From: Cryomorphaceae bacterium
GTDB taxonomy: Bacteria; Bacteroidota; Bacteroidia; Flavobacteriales; Crocinitomicaceae
Reading direction: 5' to 3'
Length of the DNA: 10,132 bases
Assembly (NCBI GenBank): GCA_021298235.1
Contig: JAJTDX010000104.1
Location: 1 to 10,132, forward strand
The notes beneath the pieces are model-generated. The model ran no database searches and was not told the origin of the DNA. It worked only from the letters and a program-made list of their open reading frames with translations. Below, in pieces: positions 6,550 through 10,132 of the stretch; positions within the stretch are counted from its first letter, which is position 1, and each line of letters opens with the position of its first letter. A program made the translations under genes and the position numbers.

Positions 6550-6786
6550 TTATTTCAAATACCCCTTCTCTCTTGCTTCTTTAACACAAGCGGAAATACC
6601 CTTCTTATTGATCGTTCTCAGCGCAGAAGTCGAAATCTTCAACGTTACATATCGATCCTCTTCTGGAAGGTAGAACTTTTTTGAGACCAGGTTCGGGTAA
6701 AATTTACGTTTTGTTTTACGGTTAGAGTGTGAAACGTTGTTCCCTACCATTACCGATTTACCCGTAAGTTGACAAACTCGTGACAT
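6550..6786 (-). CDS. rpmB: 50S ribosomal protein L28
   Basis: The 78 residues carry the L28 pattern: [38 protein letters not shown], and the C-terminal [19 protein letters not shown]28 is a large-subunit protein contacting 23S rRNA. Only one Cys precedes the TGK motif (VCQLTGK), so this is also the zinc-free form. It is the first gene of the rpmB-rpmG-DUF4295 group; the 72-bp gap after cinA contains a promoter-like element ending about 35 bp before this start codon. Confidence 0.97.
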   Translation of the reverse strand: MSRVCQLTGKSVMVGNNVSHSNRKTKRKFYPNLVSKKFYLPEEDRYVTLKISTSALRTINKKGISACVKEAREKGYLK

Positions 6787-6820
6787 TTCTTATTGTTTTA
6801 TCCTAATTCTAAATGGGGTG

Positions 6821-6851
6821 CAAAGTAACTACTTTTTTACAAAAAGCACAA
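6821..6851 (-). promoter_or_regulatory. Putative Bacteroidota promoter for rpmB-rpmG-DUF4295
   Basis: Minus-strand TTGT (6851-6848) is followed after 19 nt by TTACTTTG (6828-6821), then CACCCC. The second element is one mismatch from the Bacteroidota -7 consensus TAnnTTTG, and the spacing suits the -33/-7 pair. It falls in the only sizeable gap before the ribosomal genes, just after the cinA stop at 6859, giving a short leader of roughly 25-30 nt for rpmB. Position and motif agree, but this is a pattern match only. Confidence 0.5.
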
Positions 6852-6858
6852 GTGTTCT

Positions 6859-8112
6859 CTACTTTTTTTCAAAAGAAATGCCTAAAATTCGACATCTGAG
6901 CATATTAAGCGCAGTAAGAACAGTCATTTGAATGTTTCTTTCGCGATTATCTCCAAATCTAAAACAATGCGATTCCACTCCATTTTTGTCACTCACCGCA
7001 ACCCACACACTCCCTACCGGAATTTCATCTGTACCGCCATCAGGGCCTGCAATTCCCGATGTTGATATGCAATAATCGACACCTAACTTAATTCGACCAT
7101 AGATGGCCATTTCTTCCACGACCACTTTACTTACGGCAGTATATTCACTGATATGATCTTGGACCACCCCTGCAAGCTGCACTTTCAATTGATTAGAATA
7201 GGTAATCAAAGATCCCTGAAAATACTCAGAAGAACCCGGAACCGAAATCAGGCTATGCGCCAGCGCACCACCGGTGCAACTTTCAACAGAACCTAAAGTT
7301 GAACCGTTCTTCATGAGAAGCTTACCGACTACCTCCGAAAGGGATTCATCCTGTATTCCATACACGTATCTTGGAAACGAATCTTGTAATTCTTTAAAGA
7401 ACTTCTCAATTTCATTCTTTCGTTGAGCACCTTCGTAGGAAGTTAATCTCAATTTAACCATTCCGGGCGAGGGCAAATAGGCTAAACCTAATCCTGCATT
7501 TCTTACTCTCTCCTCCCAATTAGAAATTTTATCAGCCAGAAAAGACTCTCCGATGCCCTGAGTCATAAGCGTGTAATGGTACAACGACACCAAATTGCCC
7601 TTTTGCACCAAACGGGGAAACACTTCATTGAGCATAATTCCTTTCATCTCGTAAGGAACTCCGGGCATACTGATGACAATACATCCTTCCTTTTCAAACC
7701 ACATCCCTGCAGCTGTACCGTAAATATTATCAAGTATCACTGCATCTACAGGAAGATCAGCCTGTCGGATATTCGCTTCGAGCATGGGACGGTTTCTTGA
7801 GGAAAAAAATGCCTCTATCCGCTTCAGAGTTGGCTCATGACATTTTAACTTAGTTTGAAAATAATCAGCTAATGTGAACTTGGTAATATCGTCTTTTGTC
7901 GGACCAAGACCGCCTGTAATAAAAACTATATCCGATCTTTTTACTGCAACACCTACTGCATCCCGGATCGCTTGCTCATCATCAGAGATAACAGTAACAA
8001 AATTGTTCCGAATTCCGCGAAGCGAACATTCCATTCCGATCCAGGAGGCATTCGTATTAACCGTTTGCCCAATAAGCAACTCATCCCCGATCGAAATTAT
8101 TTCTGCTGTCAT
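6859..8112 (-). CDS. cinA: CinA family protein (nicotinamide mononucleotide deamidase / competence-damage protein)
   Basis: The 417 residues match full-length two-domain CinA. The N-terminal MoCF/COG1058 domain (about 1-170) has SIGDELLIGQ, the GGLGPTKDD motif (67-75) and MPGVPYEM (149-156). The C-terminal PncC-type domain (about 255-412) has ESCTGG (277-282), with the conserved Ser/Cys region, and GIAGPDGG (353-360) followed by PVGSVWVAV. Family members of this layout deamidate NMN to nicotinic acid mononucleotide in NAD salvage and can hydrolyse ADP-ribose; the historic name comes from competence induction in Streptococcus. The ATG overlaps the stop of the upstream methyltransferase gene in an ATGA (8112-8109), so translation is likely coupled. 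It is a usual neighbour of rpmB in Bacteroidota. Confidence 0.95.
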   Translation of the reverse strand: MTAEIISIGDELLIGQTVNTNASWIGMECSLRGIRNNFVTVISDDEQAIRDAVGVAVKRSDIVFITGGLGPTKDDITKFTLADYFQTKLKCHEPTLKRIEAFFSSRNRPMLEANIRQADLPVDAVILDNIYGTAAGMWFEKEGCIVISMPGVPYEMKGIMLNEVFPRLVQKGNLVSLYHYTLMTQGIGESFLADKISNWEERVRNAGLGLAYLPSPGMVKLRLTSYEGAQRKNEIEKFFKELQDSFPRYVYGIQDESLSEVVGKLLMKNGSTLGSVESCTGGALAHSLISVPGSSEYFQGSLITYSNQLKVQLAGVVQDHISEYTAVSKVVVEEMAIYGRIKLGVDYCISTSGIAGPDGGTDEIPVGSVWVAVSDKNGVESHCFRFGDNRERNIQMTVLTALNMLRCRILGISFEKK

Positions 8113-9539
8113 TTCCTTTTAAACTTTGCAATCGATTCAATGTGTCCGGTATGTGGAAACTGATCCACCAGAGAAAATTTTTCCAACGCATACCCAGCCT
8201 GCCTCAATAGGTCCGTATCTCTTGCCTGCGTAGACGGATTACACGATATATAAACAATGTTATCTGCACAAAGTTCAATCGTTTTTTGAAGCGTTTTCGG
8301 GGCAATCCCTGCTCTTGGTGGATCGAGTATGATTGTTGCAATTTTACCGTTAAATTCAGGATGTTCTTTTAAAAACTTACCGACATCCGCAGCATAAAAA
8401 TCAATTCCAATAATCGCATTTCGCGATGCATTACGTTTGGCATCTTCGATGGCCTCTTCTACAATATCCACTCCTACAATCTGAGCATTCCCGCCCCTTT
8501 TCGCCAAGAGCTGTCCAATAGTTCCGGTACCACAAAACAAATCCATGACCACCTTATCTTCAGGAAGATCTTCTTCAAAAACATAATCTAACGCTTTTGA
8601 ATAAAGCAATTCAGCGCACTTTGGGTTCGTCTGAAAAAAACTCTCCATGGATATTTCGAACTCAAGCCCCAAAAGCTTTTCGATGACGACTGGTGAACCA
8701 TAGAGCAGTTTATTCTCCCCATTTTCGATTTTTGCTCGATCAGCCACATTGTCATTGATGGTATGCTGAAGACCTGCCAGACGCTTACCAAGCTTTCCGA
8801 CAAGAAATTCAACCAATGCCTCTCGATCAAAGAGATCCAAACCGTCAGACGATGTCACCAAATTGATCAATAGTTGATCCTGATAAAATGACTTACGCAC
8901 CACAAGATATCTGAAGAATCCCGTTTTTTTAGGCGGATGCCATGCAGGAAGTCCTGATTTAAACAGAAAATCCCTTACTTCCTTAAGCATTTGCTCCCAT
9001 TCAAGGTCAAACAAGCCACTGGGAGCATTTAAATTCTCTACTTTCCACCACGTTCCACGCCTTTTAAACCCGAGGGCAAATGCATCATCTTTCTCTTCAC
9101 CGCTCTGAGGATCATGTTCAATGGAAGAAAACCCATATTCCATTTTATTTCTGTAGAAATAATGATCCGGAGATGAAATAAATGCATCAAATCGATCCTG
9201 CAGATCTCTGACTCCGGAAATCCTGGAAAAAACCTCAATTGTAGAAGTTCTCTTTGCATTTTCTTGTGCTTCAACCGGTACAAAAATGTATGGTCCACCC
9301 GATATTTCCTGAAATTTTTCTACGATTTCGATCGGAGAACGGCGAATAATATCTATTAATTTTGCCTCCGCATGTCTTTTGCGTTTCGTATCAATTTTTG
9401 CTCTTACACGTTGCCCTGGAAAAGCATTATCAACAAAAACTACGTAATGGCCGTCTTCTGTCGGCACCCGAGCAATTCCCCGTCCGCCAAAAGCATAGGA
9501 ATCAATATCGAGCTCTACAATTTCACCCCGGTGAAACAT
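8109..9539 (-). CDS. rlmD: 23S rRNA (uracil-C5)-methyltransferase, RlmD/TrmA family, lacking the Fe-S cysteine motif
   Basis: The enzyme uses SAM to make 5-methyluridine in RNA; U1939 of 23S rRNA is the expected target by family. Of its 476 residues, about 1-60 form a TRAM RNA-binding domain (IDSYAFGGRGIARV). FYRNKMEYGFS (128-138) marks the central domain. The catalytic domain at about 295-476 has the Q motif (SFFQTNPK), SAM motif DLFCGTGTIG (333-342), DPPRAG (406-411), the nucleophile in SCNPST (Cys433) and the general base in HTGHIE (Glu468). Usual RlmD proteins coordinate a 4Fe-4S cluster through a CGGC-type motif after the TRAM domain; here the matching place reads ISGGPYIF (79-86) and the first cysteine of the protein is at 308. 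The catalytic residues are intact, so activity is likely. It starts 27 nt after lpxA and overlaps cinA by 4 nt. RlmC or TrmA specificity cannot be excluded. Confidence 0.88.
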   Translation of the reverse strand: MFHRGEIVELDIDSYAFGGRGIARVPTEDGHYVVFVDNAFPGQRVRAKIDTKRKRHAEAKLIDIIRRSPIEIVEKFQEISGGPYIFVPVEAQENAKRTSTIEVFSRISGVRDLQDRFDAFISSPDHYFYRNKMEYGFSSIEHDPQSGEEKDDAFALGFKRRGTWWKVENLNAPSGLFDLEWEQMLKEVRDFLFKSGLPAWHPPKKTGFFRYLVVRKSFYQDQLLINLVTSSDGLDLFDREALVEFLVGKLGKRLAGLQHTINDNVADRAKIENGENKLLYGSPVVIEKLLGLEFEISMESFFQTNPKCAELLYSKALDYVFEEDLPEDKVVMDLFCGTGTIGQLLAKRGGNAQIVGVDIVEEAIEDAKRNASRNAIIGIDFYAADVGKFLKEHPEFNGKIATIILDPPRAGIAPKTLQKTIELCADNIVYISCNPSTQARDTDLLRQAGYALEKFSLVDQFPHTGHIESIAKFKRK

Positions 9540-9566
9540 ACTTTAAGAATTGATTAAAGGAAACGA

Positions 9567-10132
9567 TCAGATCATTCCACGAATGACTCCTTTGTCGGAA
9601 CCTTCCACAAAATTAAGGATCATTTCCCGAATGTCCGAGTGCGGCATCTGGTCTTTAATCGCCTCAATGCCTTTCGAGATATTGTTATTTTGAACGTAAA
9701 GAATGCGATAAATATCTTCGATTTCCCTTACTTGGTCATCGGAATATCCCCTTCTGCGGAGTCCCACAGAATTTACACCAGCAAATGTAAGTGGTTCACG
9801 CGCAGCCTTAATGAACGGAGGTATATCTTTTCGAATGAGAGAGGCACCACCTATGAACGTGTGTGCACCAATTACAGCAAACTGCTGTGCGGCCACTTTA
9901 CCTTCGAGAATTGCAAAATCATCGATTTTTACGTGTCCGGATAATCCGACGTAGCTTGCTAAAATCACATTGTTACCTATCTGGCAATCGTGAGCAACAT
10001 GCACATACGTCATTAACAGACAATTGGAACCAATAGTGGTTTTTAACTTATCTTTTGTTCCTCTGTGGATCGTTACACATTCTCTGATCTTTGTATGGTC
10101 TCCAATTTCAACAGTCGTATATTCCCCGTCGA
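9567..10132 (-). CDS. lpxA: Acyl-ACP--UDP-N-acetylglucosamine O-acyltransferase LpxA, N-terminus outside window
   Basis: LpxA attaches the first 3-hydroxyacyl chain to UDP-GlcNAc in the cytoplasm, starting lipid A synthesis. The frame runs off the right edge; 187 of an expected 255-265 residues are visible, since reading continues in frame upstream of the Met at 10013 (IRECVTIHRGT, then GSNCLLMTYVHVAHDC). The left-handed beta-helix hexapeptide repeats are clear (IGNNVILAS, DFAILEGKVAAQQF). The catalytic His is that of VHVAHDC (codon 9992-9990), equivalent to E. coli His125. GVNSVGLRRRGYS and the C-terminal helices distinguish LpxA from LpxD. In Bacteroidota it commonly lies in an lpxD-lpxC/fabZ-lpxA group, which would continue to the right. 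The next gene begins 27 nt later, suggesting one transcript. Confidence 0.95.
   Translation of the reverse strand, partial: DGEYTTVEIGDHTKIRECVTIHRGTKDKLKTTIGSNCLLMTYVHVAHDCQIGNNVILASYVGLSGHVKIDDFAILEGKVAAQQFAVIGAHTFIGGASLIRKDIPPFIKAAREPLTFAGVNSVGLRRRGYSDDQVREIEDIYRILYVQNNNISKGIEAIKDQMPHSDIREMILNFVEGSDKGVIRGMI

Noticed and set aside
9639..9944. Plus-strand open frame of 101 residues antisense to lpxA
   Set aside because: The LpxA frame is strongly supported and this frame has no recognisable domain.

Overview
The window reads as chromosomal DNA of a Bacteroidota bacterium (flavobacterial or related class; genus not resolvable). The grounds are a type IX secretion (T9SS) type A sorting domain, a reprolysin-like secreted metalloprotease of the kind common in that phylum, the gene order rpmB-rpmG-DUF4295-ftsY, genes largely lacking Shine-Dalgarno sequences, and promoter-like motifs resembling the Bacteroidota TTTG / TAnnTTTG consensus.

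Everything from 10132 down to 526 is read on the minus strand. Right to left: the 3' part of lpxA (lipid A synthesis), a 23S rRNA uracil-5-methyltransferase of the RlmD/TrmA family, cinA (overlapping it by 4 nt), then a ribosomal/secretion block of rpmB (L28), rpmG (L33), a 51-residue DUF4295 protein and ftsY (SRP receptor). A promoter-like motif sits before rpmB, and a hairpin with a U-rich tail lies between the DUF4295 gene and ftsY. Up to ftsY this is conserved housekeeping gene order.

Downstream of ftsY lies a large cell-surface or secreted zinc metalloprotease gene (5038 to 526). It is broken into two overlapping reading frames. The first carries the signal peptide, propeptide and catalytic HExxHxxGxxH domain. 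The second carries adhesive Ig/Fn3-like modules, a truncated proprotein-convertase P-domain, four related Ig-like repeats and the T9SS C-terminal sorting signal. Comparison with the expected family layout indicates two internal losses: a frameshifting deletion near 3250 and an in-frame loss near 2298 that removes the second half of the P-domain. As written, the catalytic half has lost its secretion signal.

At the left end, a partial DUF559 (Vsr-like endonuclease fold) gene runs on the plus strand, convergent with the protease gene. Its stop codon lies inside the first of two GC-rich palindromic repeat copies (226-299 and 353-449), which fill most of the 288-bp gap between the genes.

The most noteworthy points are the doubly lesioned protease, the RlmD-like enzyme without iron-sulfur cysteines, and the DUF559-linked palindromic repeat pair. 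I see no convincing undescribed multi-gene system; the DUF559/repeat pairing is the nearest candidate.
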